The position numbers were made by a program, and so were the translations under genes. This document shows, piece after piece, positions 1 through 11,274 of a DNA stretch of 64,000 nt. Position 1 is the first letter of the stretch; each line of letters begins with the position of its first letter. Source of the stretch: Archangium violaceum (GTDB lineage: Bacteria > Myxococcota > Myxococcia > Myxococcales > Myxococcaceae); the NCBI RefSeq assembly GCF_016887565.1, contig NZ_CP069396.1, positions 1,763,001 through 1,827,000 on the forward strand. Direction: 5' to 3'. The notes beneath the pieces were generated by a model that saw nothing but the letters and a program-made list of their open reading frames with translations, made no database searches and was not told the origin of the DNA.

Positions 1-2
1 TG

Positions 3-497
3 GAGGTGCCGCTCGTGGGGCTCGGGTCACTGGATGGGCTCGTGGCGGCGGTAACGGAGCAGGTGGACGCGAGCTGCGCGCAGGAACTGGACGGGCACGT
101 GGTGCGTCTCACGCTGACGGAGCGGGGCCCGCTGCACCGCGAGCTGTCCCGGCCGGAGGCGCTCCAGCAGTTGGAAGCGGACCTGCGCGAGCAGCTCTCG
201 CGGCGTCACCCGCCGGTGCTGCTGGAGTCCCTGCGCGACGCGAGCCGGCCCGAGTTGGACCTCCAGACGGTGCGACTGGCGGGAGGCTTCACCGGGACGC
301 TGCTGGCCGAGGCCGACGCCCTGGCCGCGGACCCGGAGGCGTTGGAGACGGTGTGGAAGGAGGACGCGGAACTGCGCTCGCTGCGCCAGCGCTTGTCGCG
401 GCTGGGCGTGGACGCGCTGGAGAAACCCCGGCCGGAGTGGGTGGAGCAGGCGGGGCTGCGGGTGGTGGAGCAGCTCCACGAGGAGGACGAGACGTGA
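3..497 (+). CDS. SbcD/YhaO-like exonuclease subunit, C-terminal part (partial)
   Basis: The reading frame is open to the left edge, so only the last ~165 residues are present. The metallophosphoesterase core that would prove the family lies outside the window. What is visible is an acidic, helical C-terminal region rich in Arg, Glu and Leu, as in the C-terminal domain of the YhaO/SbcD-type DNA exonucleases. The call rests mostly on context. The stop codon overlaps the GTG start of a YhaN-like ATPase by four bases (GTGA), and YhaO-YhaN pairs are a known arrangement analogous to SbcD-SbcC/Mre11-Rad50. The pair would process DNA ends or hairpins in the cytoplasm. The family call is an inference; the partial status is seen directly. 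Confidence 0.6.
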   Translation, partial: EVPLVGLGSLDGLVAAVTEQVDASCAQELDGHVVRLTLTERGPLHRELSRPEALQQLEADLREQLSRRHPPVLLESLRDASRPELDLQTVRLAGGFTGTLLAEADALAADPEALETVWKEDAELRSLRQRLSRLGVDALEKPRPEWVEQAGLRVVEQLHEEDET

Positions 498-3400
498 GCG
501 GGGGACTGAGGATCGACCTGGTGCGCGTGCACGGCTTCGGCCACTTCTCCGACTACGCGCTGGAGCTGAAGCCGGGCCTCAACCTGCTGTACGGGCCGAA
601 CGAGGCGGGCAAGAGCACGCTGCTCGCGTTCATTCGGGGCGTGCTGTTCGGCTTCGAGAAGCGGGGCCCCCGGTACGAGCCCGAGGCGGGGACCTTCGGG
701 GGCGAGCTGTGCGTGAGCACGGGTGTTGGCCCGATGGTGGTGCGCCGCGTGGTGGACCGGCGGGGGAGGGCGGTGGCGACGGTACACGCTCCGGAAGGAC
801 ACGAGCTGCTCGCCTCGCGGCTGGACGAGGCGCTGGCGCACGTGTCCCGGGAGCTGTTCTGCGAGGTGTTCGCCTTCAGCCTGGAGGAGCTGTCCACCTT
901 CGAGAAGCTGGCCGAGGAGGACGGAGTCTCCCGAGCGCTCTTCGCGGCCGGGCTGAGGGGCGCGCGCCGGCTGCCGGAGGTGGAGAAGCAGTTGGAGAAG
1001 CGGGCCGGCGAGCTGTTCAAGCCGAGCGGGCGCAACCCCGAGCTCAACCAGGTGCTGAAGGAGCTGGAGGAGGTGAAGGCGAAGCTGCACGCGCTGGAGG
1101 ATCGCCCGGAGAGGTATGCCGAGGAGCGCGAGCGGCTCGGCTCGCTGTTCCGGCAGCAGGAGGAGGCGGCGGTGCTGCGGGACGGCATCTCGCGGGAGCT
1201 GGGGCGGCTGACCCGGCTGGAGGCGGCGTTGGGGGATCTGGGCGAGCTGGTGCGGGCGCGGGCGGAGCTGGCCGGGCTGCCGGACCTGACGGCCTTCCCG
1301 GTGGGAGGGGAGGCCCGGCTGGAGGAGCTGCTGCAGCGGCTGAAGGAGACGAGGGCGCGGCGGGCGCACATCGAGGAGCTGCTGTCCTCGGGTGAGGCCG
1401 AGCTGGCGCGGCTGTCGGGAGCGTCGGGAGTGCGCGAGAGGCAGGGGGAGTGGCGCTCGGCGCTGGCGGCCTTCACGGCGAGGGCCGAGCTGCTGCGGGC
1501 CTTGCCGGGCCGTCGCGCGGCGCTCGAGTCCAGGCGCCGGGAGGTGGAGCAGGCCCTGAGGGGGTTGGGGCTGGAGGTGGATGCCGCGGGCCTGCTGGCG
1601 TTGGAGCTGGGGGCGGCGGCGCGAGGCACCCTGGAGGCCCTGGCGGACCGTCTGGCGAGGGCGGAGACGGAGCATCGGGACGCGGAGGGGGCGCTCGGGC
1701 GGGCGCGCCTGGGACTGGAGCGTATCGATGGGGCCCTGTCACGTCTGGAGGCGGAGCGTGCCCGGCTGCCGCCTGTTGCCGTCATGGAGGTCCGTCGCCG
1801 ACAGGCGGCGCTGGGGCGTCTGCGGCCCCTGCGCGTGGAACGGGAGCAGGTGGTGGGCCAGCGTGCCGAGCAGAGACAGCGGCTCGAGGCGCTCCGGTCC
1901 CAGGTGGAGCCCGGGTTGGGGCCAACACCCGCCCCCTGGCCGGTGGCGGCTGGCGTGGCGGGCGCGGTGGTGCTGGCCGTGCTCCTCGGGCTGTACGCGG
2001 GAGTGGGGGCGGGAGTGCTCGCGCTGGTGGGGGCGCTGCTGCTCGTCATCCCCCTGGTGCTCGGCCACCGGCGAGCGGTGGAGAGCCACCAGCGATTGGA
2101 GGAGGCTCGGACGGCGCGCCAGCAACTGCACGCGCGGGAAGTGGCGCGGGTGCAGTCGGCGCTGGACGTGCTGACGGGGCGGGTGGCCGGGCTGGAGCGC
2201 GAGCTGGCGGCGGCCGCCGTGGAGGCGGGCGTGCCGCCAGAGGCCCCGATGGCGGAGCTCGCCTCTCGGGAAGCGGCGATGACCGAGCTGCTGCGGCAGG
2301 CGGATCGCCTGGAGCACCTCGACCGGGAGCACGAGGCCCGCATGGCGGAGCGGGACGTGGTGGCGCACGAGGCCCACGCCGCGGAGGAGTCCGCGCGCCG
2401 GGCGGAGGCGCAGGTCCGGACGCTCCAGGCGGAGCTGTCCGCGTTGCTGGCCGCGAGGCGCTTTCCGGTGGAGCTTTCCCCGGGGCGGGCGCTGGCACTG
2501 TGGCGTGACGCGGCCGAGCAGCGTCAGCGGCTGGCGGACCTGAGGGCGGACGAACGGGCGCTGGCGGCGGACGAGGCCACCTGTGCCGCGGTCGTGTCGC
2601 GCTTGCAGGAGGAGGCCCGGGTGGCGGGACTACCGGGAGGCGCGGTGGAGGCAGTGGCCGCCCGGGTGTCCACGGAGTTGGAGGAGCTCAAGACCCGGGA
2701 CGCGGAGGCACGGGCGCTTCGGGCGCGCAGGGACGAGTGGATGGCGGATAGGGCCCGGCACGCGCGTCTCCAGGAGACCGAGGAGCAGGCGCTGGCGGCG
2801 TTGCTGGCACGGGGTGGAGGGGAGTCGGAGGAGACGTTCCGGCAGCGGGCGCGGCAGGCGGAGCGCTTCGAGTCCCTGACGCGGAGCGTGCGCGAGCTGA
2901 CCCAGCGTATCGAGGCGGCGACAGGCCTGGAGGAGGAGTCGGCGCGTGAGGCCATCGAGTCCCTGGGGGGAGAGGAGGGACTGAAGGAGAAGCTGGGACA
3001 ACTGCGGATGCAGGAGCCCGCGTGTGCCGAGCGCCTGAAGGCATTGCACACCGAGTACGGCGCGACGCGGAGCCAGCTGGAGCAATGGGAGAACGACGAG
3101 CAGCTGGCCGCGTTGCGAATCCAGGAGGAGCGGCTGAGGGCGAGGGCGGCGGAGCTGGCGACCCGCTATGCATCGGAGCGGCTGTCGCTGACGCTGCTGG
3201 CGAGGGCGCGCCGGCGCTTCGAGGAGGAGCAACAGCCGCGGGTCATCCAGCTGGCCTCGGAGCACTTCGCGGTGCTGACGGGAGGCCGGTACCGTCGGGT
3301 GTTCATCCCGGCGGGAGGAAGGAGGGAGCTACGGGTGGGCGATGGGCGGAGGGACTGGAGCGCGGAGCAGCTCTCGCGAGGGACGAGGGAGCAGCTCTAC

Positions 3401-3712
3401 CTGGCGTTCCGGCTGGCGGTCATCCAGGACTTCGGGGAGACGCGGGGGGCGTTGCCGCTGGTGGTGGACGACATCCTGGTGAACTTCGACCTGGAGCGGA
3501 CGAGGAGCACGCTGTCCCTGCTGTCGCACCTCTCCGAGTGCCACCAGATCATCGCCTTCACCTGTCACCCCTGGGTGCGCGAGCTCTTCGAGGAACAGGG
3601 AGCACGAGTCGTGGAGCTGGGCTCCAGGAACACAGAGGCCGCGAGCCCCCGAGAAGAATCCTCGAAGGTCGCGGCCACCATCCCCTCTCCCTCCGGGAGA
3701 GGGCTAGGGTGA
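494..3712 (+). CDS. YhaN-like SMC/Rad50-type ATPase (AAA_27)
   Basis: About 1072 residues from a GTG that overlaps the upstream stop (GTGA). The N-terminus carries the Walker A motif GPNEAGKST about 35 residues in. The C-terminus has the ABC signature-like QLSRGTREQLYLAFRL and the Walker B LPLVVDDILVNFD, followed by a conserved His (AFTCHP). Between the two half-ATPase domains lie long Arg/Glu/Leu/Ala-rich coiled coils. The middle of the coiled coil (about 1940-2070) contains a very hydrophobic stretch, PWPVAAGVAGAVVLAVLLG followed by a second such segment. These look like two membrane helices at the place where Rad50/SbcC has its hook. It is translationally coupled to the exonuclease-like gene and probably acts with it in DNA-end repair at the membrane. 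The last residues (TIPSPSGRGLG) are encoded by a dispersed repeat that also supplies the stop codon. Confidence 0.85.
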   Translation: MSGGLRIDLVRVHGFGHFSDYALELKPGLNLLYGPNEAGKSTLLAFIRGVLFGFEKRGPRYEPEAGTFGGELCVSTGVGPMVVRRVVDRRGRAVATVHAPEGHELLASRLDEALAHVSRELFCEVFAFSLEELSTFEKLAEEDGVSRALFAAGLRGARRLPEVEKQLEKRAGELFKPSGRNPELNQVLKELEEVKAKLHALEDRPERYAEERERLGSLFRQQEEAAVLRDGISRELGRLTRLEAALGDLGELVRARAELAGLPDLTAFPVGGEARLEELLQRLKETRARRAHIEELLSSGEAELARLSGASGVRERQGEWRSALAAFTARAELLRALPGRRAALESRRREVEQALRGLGLEVDAAGLLALELGAAARGTLEALADRLARAETEHRDAEGALGRARLGLERIDGALSRLEAERARLPPVAVMEVRRRQAALGRLRPLRVEREQVVGQRAEQRQRLEALRSQVEPGLGPTPAPWPVAAGVAGAVVLAVLLGLYAGVGAGVLALVGALLLVIPLVLGHRRAVESHQRLEEARTARQQLHAREVARVQSALDVLTGRVAGLERELAAAAVEAGVPPEAPMAELASREAAMTELLRQADRLEHLDREHEARMAERDVVAHEAHAAEESARRAEAQVRTLQAELSALLAARRFPVELSPGRALALWRDAAEQRQRLADLRADERALAADEATCAAVVSRLQEEARVAGLPGGAVEAVAARVSTELEELKTRDAEARALRARRDEWMADRARHARLQETEEQALAALLARGGGESEETFRQRARQAERFESLTRSVRELTQRIEAATGLEEESAREAIESLGGEEGLKEKLGQLRMQEPACAERLKALHTEYGATRSQLEQWENDEQLAALRIQEERLRARAAELATRYASERLSLTLLARARRRFEEEQQPRVIQLASEHFAVLTGGRYRRVFIPAGGRRELRVGDGRRDWSAEQLSRGTREQLYLAFRLAVIQDFGETRGALPLVVDDILVNFDLERTRSTLSLLSHLSECHQIIAFTCHPWVRELFEEQGARVVELGSRNTEAASPREESSKVAATIPSPSGRGLG

Positions 3713-3719
3713 GGGTATC
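3682..3719 (+). repeat. Dispersed palindromic repeat, copy 1
   Basis: Hairpin core CCCTCTCCC-tcc-GGGAGAGGG followed by the tail CTAGGGTGAGGGTATCC. It overlaps the 3' end of the YhaN-like gene and lies between two convergent genes. It could serve as a bidirectional terminator hairpin, although no T-tract follows. The flanking TCACCCGGGTTGAACCC is shared with the copy near 7405. Confidence 0.8.
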
Positions 3720-3751
3720 CGCTCACCCGGGTTGAACCCCATCACCGGGTT

Positions 3752-5038
<1,287 letters not shown>

Positions 5039-5097
5039 GTTGGCTCCTCGCGAAAAGGTACGGGTGAAAAGACGGAACCGCGGAAAGGGACGGCCAC

Positions 5098-6747
5098 TCA
5101 GCCGTGCGAGACGAGCGCCTCGTAGGCGGGAAGGGTGAGGAAGTCCTCGAAGCGGGGCGCGGTGGAGAGCTTCTCGAAGAGAGCCCGGGCCTCCTCGAGC
5201 CGCTCGGCGCCGTAGCGCTCGGTGGCGCCCTCGGCCTCGATGCGCTTCATCTCCTCGGCGAGCACCTGGCGGAAGCGCTCGGGGGTGACGGGCTTGCCGT
5301 CGGCGAGCGGGACGCGGTGGTGCATCCACTGCCACACCTGGGCGCGGGAGATTTCAGCGGTGGCCGCGTCCTCCATGAGGTTGTAGAGGGGCACGCAGCC
5401 CAGGCCCCCGAGCCACGCGGCGATGTACTGCACGCCCACGCGGATGTTGTGACGCAGCCCCTCCTCGGTGCGGGAGCCCTCGGGCATGGCGAGCAGGTCC
5501 GCCTCGCTGATGTTCACGTCCGGGCGCTTCTTGGCCAGCTGGTTGGGCCCGGGCATGTGCTGGTCGAAGATTTCGCGGGCCACGGGGACGAGGCCCGGGT
5601 GGGCGACCCAGGTGCCGTCGTGGCCGTCGCGGGCCTCGCGGGACTTGTCGGCGCGCACCTTGGCCATGGCGGCCTCGTTGGCGGCCGGGTCGCTCTTGAT
5701 GGGGATGAAGGCGGCCATGCCGCCCATGGCGTGCACGCCGCGGCGGTGGCACACCTGGATGAGGCGCAGCGAGTAGTTGTGCAGGAAGGCCTTGTCCATC
5801 GTCACCTGCCCGCGGTCGGGCAGGACGAACCTGGAGTCGCTCTGCAGCTTCTTGATGAAGCTGAAGATGTAGTCCCAGCGGCCGCAGTTGAGCCCCGCCG
5901 AGTGCTCGCGCAGCTCGTAGAGGATTTCGTCCATCTCGAAGGCGGCGGGCAGCGTCTCGATGAGGACGGTGGCCTTGATGGAGCCGCGAGGGATGCCCAG
6001 CTCGCTCTGGGCCAGGTGGAACACGTCGTTCCACAGGCGGGCCTCGAGGTGGCTCTCCATCTTGGGCAGGTAGAAGTAGGGGCCGCTGCCCTTCTCGAGG
6101 AGGGCGCGCGCGTTGTGGAAGAAGTAGAGGCCGAAGTCGAAGAGCGAGGCGGAGACGGGCTTGCCATCCACCTCCAGGTGGCGCTCCAGCAGGTGCCAGC
6201 CCCGGGGGCGGCAGAAGAGGACGGCGGTCTTCTCGTGGAGGGCGTAGTGCTTGCCGTTGTCGGAGGTGTAGCTGATGGTGCCGCGCACGGCGTCGCGCAG
6301 GTTGAGCTGGCCGCGCACCACGTTGTCCCAGGTGGGGCTGTTGGCGTCCTCGAAGTCCGCCATGAAGACGTTGGCGCCCGAGTTGAGGGCGTTGATGATC
6401 ATCTTCCGCTCCACCGGGCCGGTGATTTCGACGCGCCGGTCGAGCAGGTCCTGGGGGAGGGGGGAGACGGTCCATTCCTTCTCCCGGATGTCACGCGTCT
6501 CCGGGAGGAAGCGGGGACGCTCGCCCTTGTCATAGGCGGCCTGGACCTGCTTGCGCCGCTCCAGGAGGGCCTCGCGCCGGTCGCCGAAGGCCCGGGCCAG
6601 CTTCGCCACCAGCTCGAGGGCCTGGGGGGTGAGGACGTCCGCGTATTCGGGCAACCAGGGGCCTCGGAGGGAGACCCCCTGTACCTGGGGACATTGTCCC
6701 TCGGTACGTTGCGCGGAGGGGGAGGAGGAGAGGCTGGCCGCGTCCAT
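5098..6747 (-). CDS. aceB: Malate synthase A
   Basis: 549 residues. It condenses glyoxylate with acetyl-CoA to malate. Malate synthase A motifs are clear: [40 protein letters not shown] and the C-terminal [18 protein letters not shown], which holds the catalytic Asp. The ATG at 6747 is preceded by AAGGAGCTTTGC, a good ribosome binding site, and gives the expected length. It is the first gene of an aceB-aceA operon. The region upstream (6748-6900) is AT-richer than its surroundings and carries a TTGACA box, so the operon is probably transcribed from there. Confidence 0.97.
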   Translation of the reverse strand: MDAASLSSSPSAQRTEGQCPQVQGVSLRGPWLPEYADVLTPQALELVAKLARAFGDRREALLERRKQVQAAYDKGERPRFLPETRDIREKEWTVSPLPQDLLDRRVEITGPVERKMIINALNSGANVFMADFEDANSPTWDNVVRGQLNLRDAVRGTISYTSDNGKHYALHEKTAVLFCRPRGWHLLERHLEVDGKPVSASLFDFGLYFFHNARALLEKGSGPYFYLPKMESHLEARLWNDVFHLAQSELGIPRGSIKATVLIETLPAAFEMDEILYELREHSAGLNCGRWDYIFSFIKKLQSDSRFVLPDRGQVTMDKAFLHNYSLRLIQVCHRRGVHAMGGMAAFIPIKSDPAANEAAMAKVRADKSREARDGHDGTWVAHPGLVPVAREIFDQHMPGPNQLAKKRPDVNISEADLLAMPEGSRTEEGLRHNIRVGVQYIAAWLGGLGCVPLYNLMEDAATAEISRAQVWQWMHHRVPLADGKPVTPERFRQVLAEEMKRIEAEGATERYGAERLEEARALFEKLSTAPRFEDFLTLPAYEALVSHG

Positions 6748-6900
6748 GCAAAGCTCCTTGACGGGGTGCGTTGTAAAAGGCCCCAACGGGGACCAATGTG
6801 TATCTGGTCCGAGGAAGTGTGAACCCCCCGTGCTCAAAAGTCGACAGCTTTGTAAGGATGTCAACACGGTCGGGATTAAATTTGTAAATTGACGGGACTG
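6748..6900 (-). promoter_or_regulatory. Candidate promoter/operator region of the aceBA operon
   Basis: This stretch is clearly less GC-rich than the genes around it. On the minus strand a perfect -35 hexamer TTGACA lies at 6864-6859. The -10 region about 17 bases further (ACTTTT near 6836-6841) is weak. The plus strand shows repeated TTGTAA words: GTTGTAAAA near 6771, TTTGTAAGG near 6849 and TTTGTAAATT near 6881. These could be sites for a regulator of acetate or fatty-acid metabolism, which is an inference. Confidence 0.4.
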
Positions 6901-7002
6901 AAAATGGGTGTGCGAGGGGGCGATGCAATGGGGGGAGACGTGGCGCGTAGGGAGGAGGGAGAGAGGCCGGCGGTGGGTGGGCCTTCCTAGAGGAGTGGAG
7001 CC

Positions 7003-7371
7003 ATGGACGAGACGAAGCGGTGCGAGGCGTGCCGGATGGACATCCGGGTGGAGGCGACGAGGTGCCCGCACTGCCGCGAGCGGCAGCCGGGGGCGGAGCG
7101 GATGCACCGAGGAGGAGAGGGGAGGGCGTTGGGAGGGGTGTGCACGGCGCTGGCGCGGCAGCTGGGCCTGGACGTGGGGCTGGTGAGGGTGGCGTTCGTG
7201 GTGGCGCTGGCGCTGTCTGGGGGAACGGTGCTGATGGTCTACCTGCTGCTGTGGGCGCTCACGCCGCCGTCGGCGATGGGGAAGGCGCCCGTGCAGCGGC
7301 TGGTGGATTGGCTGGCGAGGGTAACGAGCGGGGCGGTGGAGGAGGAGCCGAGGGTGGAGCGGAGGGTCTGA
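7003..7371 (+). CDS. Zinc-ribbon PspC-domain membrane protein
   Basis: 122 residues. The N-terminus has two CxxC pairs (CEAC, then CPHC), a small zinc ribbon. The rest is a PspC domain: [29 protein letters not shown] followed by one strong membrane helix ([21 protein letters not shown]). PspC proteins sense or react to envelope stress in the inner membrane. The start has a good ribosome binding site (GAGGAGTGGAGCC). The gene stands alone, divergent from aceB, with no other psp gene nearby, so its signalling partner is not visible. Confidence 0.85.
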   Translation: MDETKRCEACRMDIRVEATRCPHCRERQPGAERMHRGGEGRALGGVCTALARQLGLDVGLVRVAFVVALALSGGTVLMVYLLLWALTPPSAMGKAPVQRLVDWLARVTSGAVEEEPRVERRV

Positions 7372-7404
7372 GGCGTCCGGCCGCTGGTAATTTTGTAAAA
7401 CGTC

Positions 7405-7441
7405 CACCCTCTCCCTCTGGGAGAGGGCCGGGGTGAGGGTA
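7405..7441 (+). repeat. Dispersed palindromic repeat, copy 2
   Basis: CCCTCTCCC-tct-GGGAGAGGG followed by CCGGGGTGAGGGTATC, about 35 bases after the stop of the PspC gene. It is followed by TCACCCGGGTTGAGCCC, nearly identical to the flank of copy 1. The hairpin is a plausible terminator for the upstream gene. Confidence 0.8.
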
Positions 7442-7582
7442 TCGAGTCACCCGGGTTGAGCCCGGGCCGTGGAGCGACAGGATGTCAGAGGTCAGGAGCA
7501 TCCTGGGCGCATGAGCGGAGAACTGGGAAGGGCGAGGGGGCGTCGGCTTGCGGTGGCCGAGGGAGAACCGCATCCTGTGGGA

Positions 7583-8149
7583 ATGAGCGACGAGCCGCCG
7601 CGGCGCGAAGCGACATACGCGGACCTCGAGGAACTCCCACCCAACTGCGTGGGTGAGATCATCGAGGGCGAGCTGCACGTGAGCCCCCGGCCGAGGCCGA
7701 TGCATGCCCGGGCGGCGGGCCGACTCTTCAACGCACTGGATTCATTCGACCAGGACGCGGGGGAAGAGGGCCCCGGGGGCTGGGTGCTCCTCTACGAGCC
7801 CGAATTGCACTTGGGGCGTGAGGTGCTGGTGCCGGACCTGGCGGGATGGCGCCGGGAGCGGATGCCGGAGCTGCCGGAGGAGGCGGCCTTCACGCTCGCG
7901 CCGGACTGGGTCTGCGAGGTGCTCTCACCCTCCACGGCGGTGCTGGATCGCGGCCAGAAGCAGAAGTCGTACGCGCGAGAAGGCGTTCAACACCTGTGGC
8001 TCGTGGACCCCGCGGTGCGGTCGCTGGAGGTCTACCGGCTGGAGCGTGGTGACTGGGTGCTGCTGGGCAAGCACAAGGGGGAGGCGAAGGTGCACGCCGA
8101 GCCCTTCGAGGTGCTGGCCCTGGAGCTGGGGCGCCTCTGGAGTCGTTGA
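7583..8149 (+). CDS. Uma2-family (DUF820) PD-(D/E)XK protein
   Basis: 188 residues from the ATG at 7583 (MSDEPPRREATYADLEEL); the frame is open further upstream. It has the typical Uma2 blocks EIIEGELHVSPRPRPMH, PELHLGREVLVPDLAGWR, DWVCEVLSPST and YAREGVQHLWLVDP. The D...E.xK-type nuclease core is represented by PDLAGW and CEVLSPST. The biological role of these single-domain putative endonucleases is not established. A clear paralogue lies at 17892-18446. It is isolated between a repeat element and a convergent MOSC gene. Confidence 0.85.
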   Translation: MSDEPPRREATYADLEELPPNCVGEIIEGELHVSPRPRPMHARAAGRLFNALDSFDQDAGEEGPGGWVLLYEPELHLGREVLVPDLAGWRRERMPELPEEAAFTLAPDWVCEVLSPSTAVLDRGQKQKSYAREGVQHLWLVDPAVRSLEVYRLERGDWVLLGKHKGEAKVHAEPFEVLALELGRLWSR

Positions 8150-8150
8150 C

Positions 8151-8633
8151 TCAGGGCAGCTTGGGGCGGATGGGGCGAGGCGCGTCGGGGTTGACGTCGA
8201 GCAGGCGCACGCCGTCCCCCTCGCGCACCGTGCCTCCGCTGAGCACCCTGGCGAGCTGTCCCCGCTGGCCCCAGGACTCCTTGAGGAGGCCCGGGCGGAT
8301 GCGCTCGAGCTTCGAGCAGGGCACACAGGGCTCGGTCAGCTCCACGACCACCTCGGCGCCCAGTGCCAGGCGCTGGCCCGGTGGAAGGGACTCCAGGGGG
8401 AGGCCGGAGATGACCACGTTCTCCTTCAGCGCCCCCGCGCCGAGCCTTAGCGAGGCATGGGAGGCCTCGTCGAGCAGCAGGAGCTGACGCTTGCCGTTGG
8501 GCTTCTTCTTCCCGTGACGGTCTCCCACGAAGCCTCGGCCCTCGAGGGCCTGGGCCTCGGGGACGCGCTTCATGGGGGTCCCCCGCTCCTGGGCGAGCAG
8601 CAGTGCGCGGATGGTGCCGTTGGGAGTGTCCAC
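8151..8633 (-). CDS. MOSC-domain protein
   Basis: About 160 residues. The MOSC pattern is visible: EAQALEGRGFVGDRHGKKK, LLLLDEASH, LGAGALKENVVISGLPLESLPPGQRLALG and ELTEPCVPCSKLERI with a conserved Cys (EPCVPCS). MOSC domains are sulfur-carrier or molybdenum-cofactor-related domains that handle sulfur on the conserved Cys. The start is uncertain: GTG at 8633 has AGGA at a suitable distance, while an upstream TTG at 8669 and an internal ATG (MKRVPEAQ) are alternatives. The stop lies one base from the stop of the convergent Uma2 gene. Confidence 0.8.
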   Translation of the reverse strand: MDTPNGTIRALLLAQERGTPMKRVPEAQALEGRGFVGDRHGKKKPNGKRQLLLLDEASHASLRLGAGALKENVVISGLPLESLPPGQRLALGAEVVVELTEPCVPCSKLERIRPGLLKESWGQRGQLARVLSGGTVREGDGVRLLDVNPDAPRPIRPKLP

Positions 8634-8746
8634 TTCCGGAATCCTGTCCGGGGGCTGCCGCCACCGCAAGACGGATGGAAGGGTGAACCGGGGCGCGGCG
8701 GGGGGTCGCGTGTTATCGCACCGGCTCCAGCCGAGGAGGCAAGCAC

Positions 8747-10144
8747 GTGAGCAAGCAGGACGTTCGCATCGAGAAGGACACGTTCGGTCCCATCGAGGTT
8801 CCGGCCGAGCGCCTGTGGGGAGCGCAGACGCAGCGCAGCCGGCAGAACTTCGCCATCTCCAGTGAGCGGATGCCGCTGGCGCTCATCCATGCCCTGGTGC
8901 TGGTGAAGAAGGCCGCGGCCACGGCCAACATGGAGAACGGCACGCTGCCGAAGGACAAGGGGGAGGCCATCGTGAAGGCCGCCAACGAGGTGCTCGGCGG
9001 CGAGCATGACGAGGAGTTCCCCCTGCTCGTCTGGCAGACGGGCAGCGGCACGCAGACGAACATGAACGTCAACGAGGTGCTGGCGAACCGGGCCTCGGAG
9101 CTGCTGGGGGGCGAGCGGGGTGAGGCGCGCAAGGTGCACCCCAACGACGACGTCAACAAGGGGCAGAGCTCCAACGACGTCTTCCCCACGGCGATGAGCG
9201 TGGCCGCGGTGGAGGCGGTGGTGCGCAACGTGCTGCCCGAGCTGCAGGCGCTGCGCGACGTGCTGACGGAGAAGTCGGAGCAGTTCCGGGACATCGTGAA
9301 GATTGGCCGCACGCACCTGCAGGACGCCACGCCGCTGACGCTGGGGCAGGAGTTCAGCGGCTACGTGGCGCAGCTGGAGCATGCGCGCAGGCACCTGGAG
9401 CTCGTGCTGCCGCACCTGTCCGAGCTGGCGCTCGGGGGCACCGCGGTGGGCACGGGCCTCAACGCCCCCAAGGGCTTCGCCGAGCGCGTGGCGCAGGAGC
9501 TCTCACGCCTCACGGGCCACCCCTTCGTCACCGCGCCCAACAAGTTCGAGGCGCTCGCGGCCAATGACGCGCTGGTGCAGGCGCATGGGGCGCTCAAGGG
9601 CCTGGCCGCCGCGCTCTTCAAGATCGCCAACGACGTGCGCTGGCTGGCGTCGGGGCCGCGCTCGGGCATCGGAGAAATCACCATTCCGGAGAACGAGCCG
9701 GGCAGCTCCATCATGCCGGGCAAGGTGAACCCCACGCAGTCGGAGGCCGTCACCATGCTGTGCGCGCAGGTGATGGGCAACGACGTGGCCGTGTCGCTGG
9801 GAGGCGCGTCCGGCAACTTCGAGCTGAACGTCTTCAAGCCGCTCATCATCCACAACTTCCTGCAGAGCTGCCGGCTGCTGGCGGACGGCATGCGCAGCTT
9901 CCGGCTGCACTGCGCGGTGGGCATCGAGCCGAACAAGGGGCGGCTGAAGGAGAACCTGGAGCGCTCGTTGATGCTCGTCACCGCGCTCAACCCGCACATC
10001 GGCTACGACAACGCGGCGAGGATCGCCAAGAAGGCGCACAAGGAGGGCAAGACGCTCAAGGAGGTGGCGGTGGAGCTGGGCCTGCTCACCGCCGAGCAGT
10101 TCGACCAGTGGGTGCGTCCGGAGAAGATGATCGGCAATCTGTAG
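8747..10144 (+). CDS. fumC: Class II fumarate hydratase
   Basis: 465 residues from GTG with GAGGAGG seven bases upstream. It interconverts fumarate and malate in the TCA cycle (cytoplasm, homotetramer). The fumarase/aspartase signature [11 protein letters not shown] is present, with [34 protein letters not shown] and [20 protein letters not shown]. The class II enzyme is the iron-free, heat-stable type. It is followed after 28 bases by a PLP enzyme on the same strand, which may be cotranscribed. Nothing is unusual. Confidence 0.97.
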   Translation: MSKQDVRIEKDTFGPIEVPAERLWGAQTQRSRQNFAISSERMPLALIHALVLVKKAAATANMENGTLPKDKGEAIVKAANEVLGGEHDEEFPLLVWQTGSGTQTNMNVNEVLANRASELLGGERGEARKVHPNDDVNKGQSSNDVFPTAMSVAAVEAVVRNVLPELQALRDVLTEKSEQFRDIVKIGRTHLQDATPLTLGQEFSGYVAQLEHARRHLELVLPHLSELALGGTAVGTGLNAPKGFAERVAQELSRLTGHPFVTAPNKFEALAANDALVQAHGALKGLAAALFKIANDVRWLASGPRSGIGEITIPENEPGSSIMPGKVNPTQSEAVTMLCAQVMGNDVAVSLGGASGNFELNVFKPLIIHNFLQSCRLLADGMRSFRLHCAVGIEPNKGRLKENLERSLMLVTALNPHIGYDNAARIAKKAHKEGKTLKEVAVELGLLTAEQFDQWVRPEKMIGNL

Positions 10145-10172
10145 CCCGTGGACGCGAGGAGCCTGAGTCCAA

Positions 10173-11267
10173 ATGAGCCCTTTCTCCCTGGACAGCATCG
10201 AGACCCCGGCCGCGCTCGTGGATGTGGACCGCATGGAGGCCAACCTCCAGAAGGCGGCGGCGTACACGCGCGAGCATGGACTGCGGTGGCGGCCGCATAC
10301 GAAGACGCACAAGGTGCCGGAGCTCGCGGCGAGGCAGCTCGAGGCCGGAGCGACAGGCGTCACGGTGGCCACGCCGCGCGAGGCCGAGGTGATGGGTGCC
10401 GTGGCCGAGGACGTGCTCCTGGCCTACTCGCCCGTGGGGGCGTCCAAGCTGAAGCGGTTGATGGCGCTGTCCCGGCGCGTGCGGCTCTCGGTGGGACTGG
10501 ACTCGCGCGAGGTGCTGGCCGGCCTGGCCGAGGCCGCTCGCGAGGCGGGGCGCACCGTGGGCGTGCTGGTGGAGCTGGACCTGGGGATGCGCCGCGTGGG
10601 CGTGCAGACGCCGGAGGTGGCCGTGGCGCTGGCCCGCGAGGCCGCCTCGGCGCAGGGCCTCGAGTACCAGGGCGTGATGTTCTACCCGGGGCACATCCGC
10701 ATGCCGATGGCCGAGCAGGGCCCGGCGCTCGCGGAGGTGTCACGGCGGCTGGGCACGTTCCTGGAGGCGCTGGGCGCCGCGGGGCTGAAGCCCGGAATCG
10801 TGAGCGGCGGCTCCACGCCCACCCTCTGGCGCTCGCACGAGGTGGCGGGGATGAATGAGATCCGCCCGGGCCTCACCCCCTTCTTCGACCGTGCCAGCGC
10901 GTGGACGGGCGTGTGCGGCTGGGAGGAGGTGGCCTACTCGGTGCTCGCGACGGTGGTGAGCACCTCGGTGGCGGGGCAGGCCGTCATCGACGCGGGCTCC
11001 AAGGCCCTGGCGAAGGAGGAGCTGCCCATGGGCGGCTATGGCGCGCTGGTGGACCGGCCCGACGTGGTGGTGCACGCCCTCTCCGAGGAGCACGGGATGC
11101 TGGACCTGTCGCGCACCTCGTGGAGGCCGCGCGTGGGCGACCGGGTGAGGGTGGTGCCCAACCACGTCTGTGTCTCGGTGAACCTGCAGGACGAGCTGTG
11201 GGCGGTGCGCGGCGGGCAGGTGACGGGCCGCTGGGAGGTGATGGGGCGGGGCCGCGGGCCGGTGTAG
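10173..11267 (+). CDS. D-threonine aldolase / D-serine dehydratase-like PLP enzyme (alanine racemase fold)
   Basis: 364 residues. The N-terminal TPAALVDVDRMEANLQ, RWRPHTKTHKVPELAARQLEAGATGVTVATPREAEVM and VLVELDLGMRRVGV are those of the fold-type III PLP family with D-threonine aldolase and D-serine dehydratase-like proteins. The PLP lysine is expected in the KTHK segment. Near the C-terminus RVVPNHVCVSVNL matches the His/Cys metal site of this family. It would act on a D-3-hydroxy amino acid with a divalent metal; the substrate cannot be told from sequence. It follows fumC closely and ends eight bases from the stop of a convergent reductase. Confidence 0.85.
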   Translation: MSPFSLDSIETPAALVDVDRMEANLQKAAAYTREHGLRWRPHTKTHKVPELAARQLEAGATGVTVATPREAEVMGAVAEDVLLAYSPVGASKLKRLMALSRRVRLSVGLDSREVLAGLAEAAREAGRTVGVLVELDLGMRRVGVQTPEVAVALAREAASAQGLEYQGVMFYPGHIRMPMAEQGPALAEVSRRLGTFLEALGAAGLKPGIVSGGSTPTLWRSHEVAGMNEIRPGLTPFFDRASAWTGVCGWEEVAYSVLATVVSTSVAGQAVIDAGSKALAKEELPMGGYGALVDRPDVVVHALSEEHGMLDLSRTSWRPRVGDRVRVVPNHVCVSVNLQDELWAVRGGQVTGRWEVMGRGRGPV

Positions 11268-11274
11268 TGCCCGC

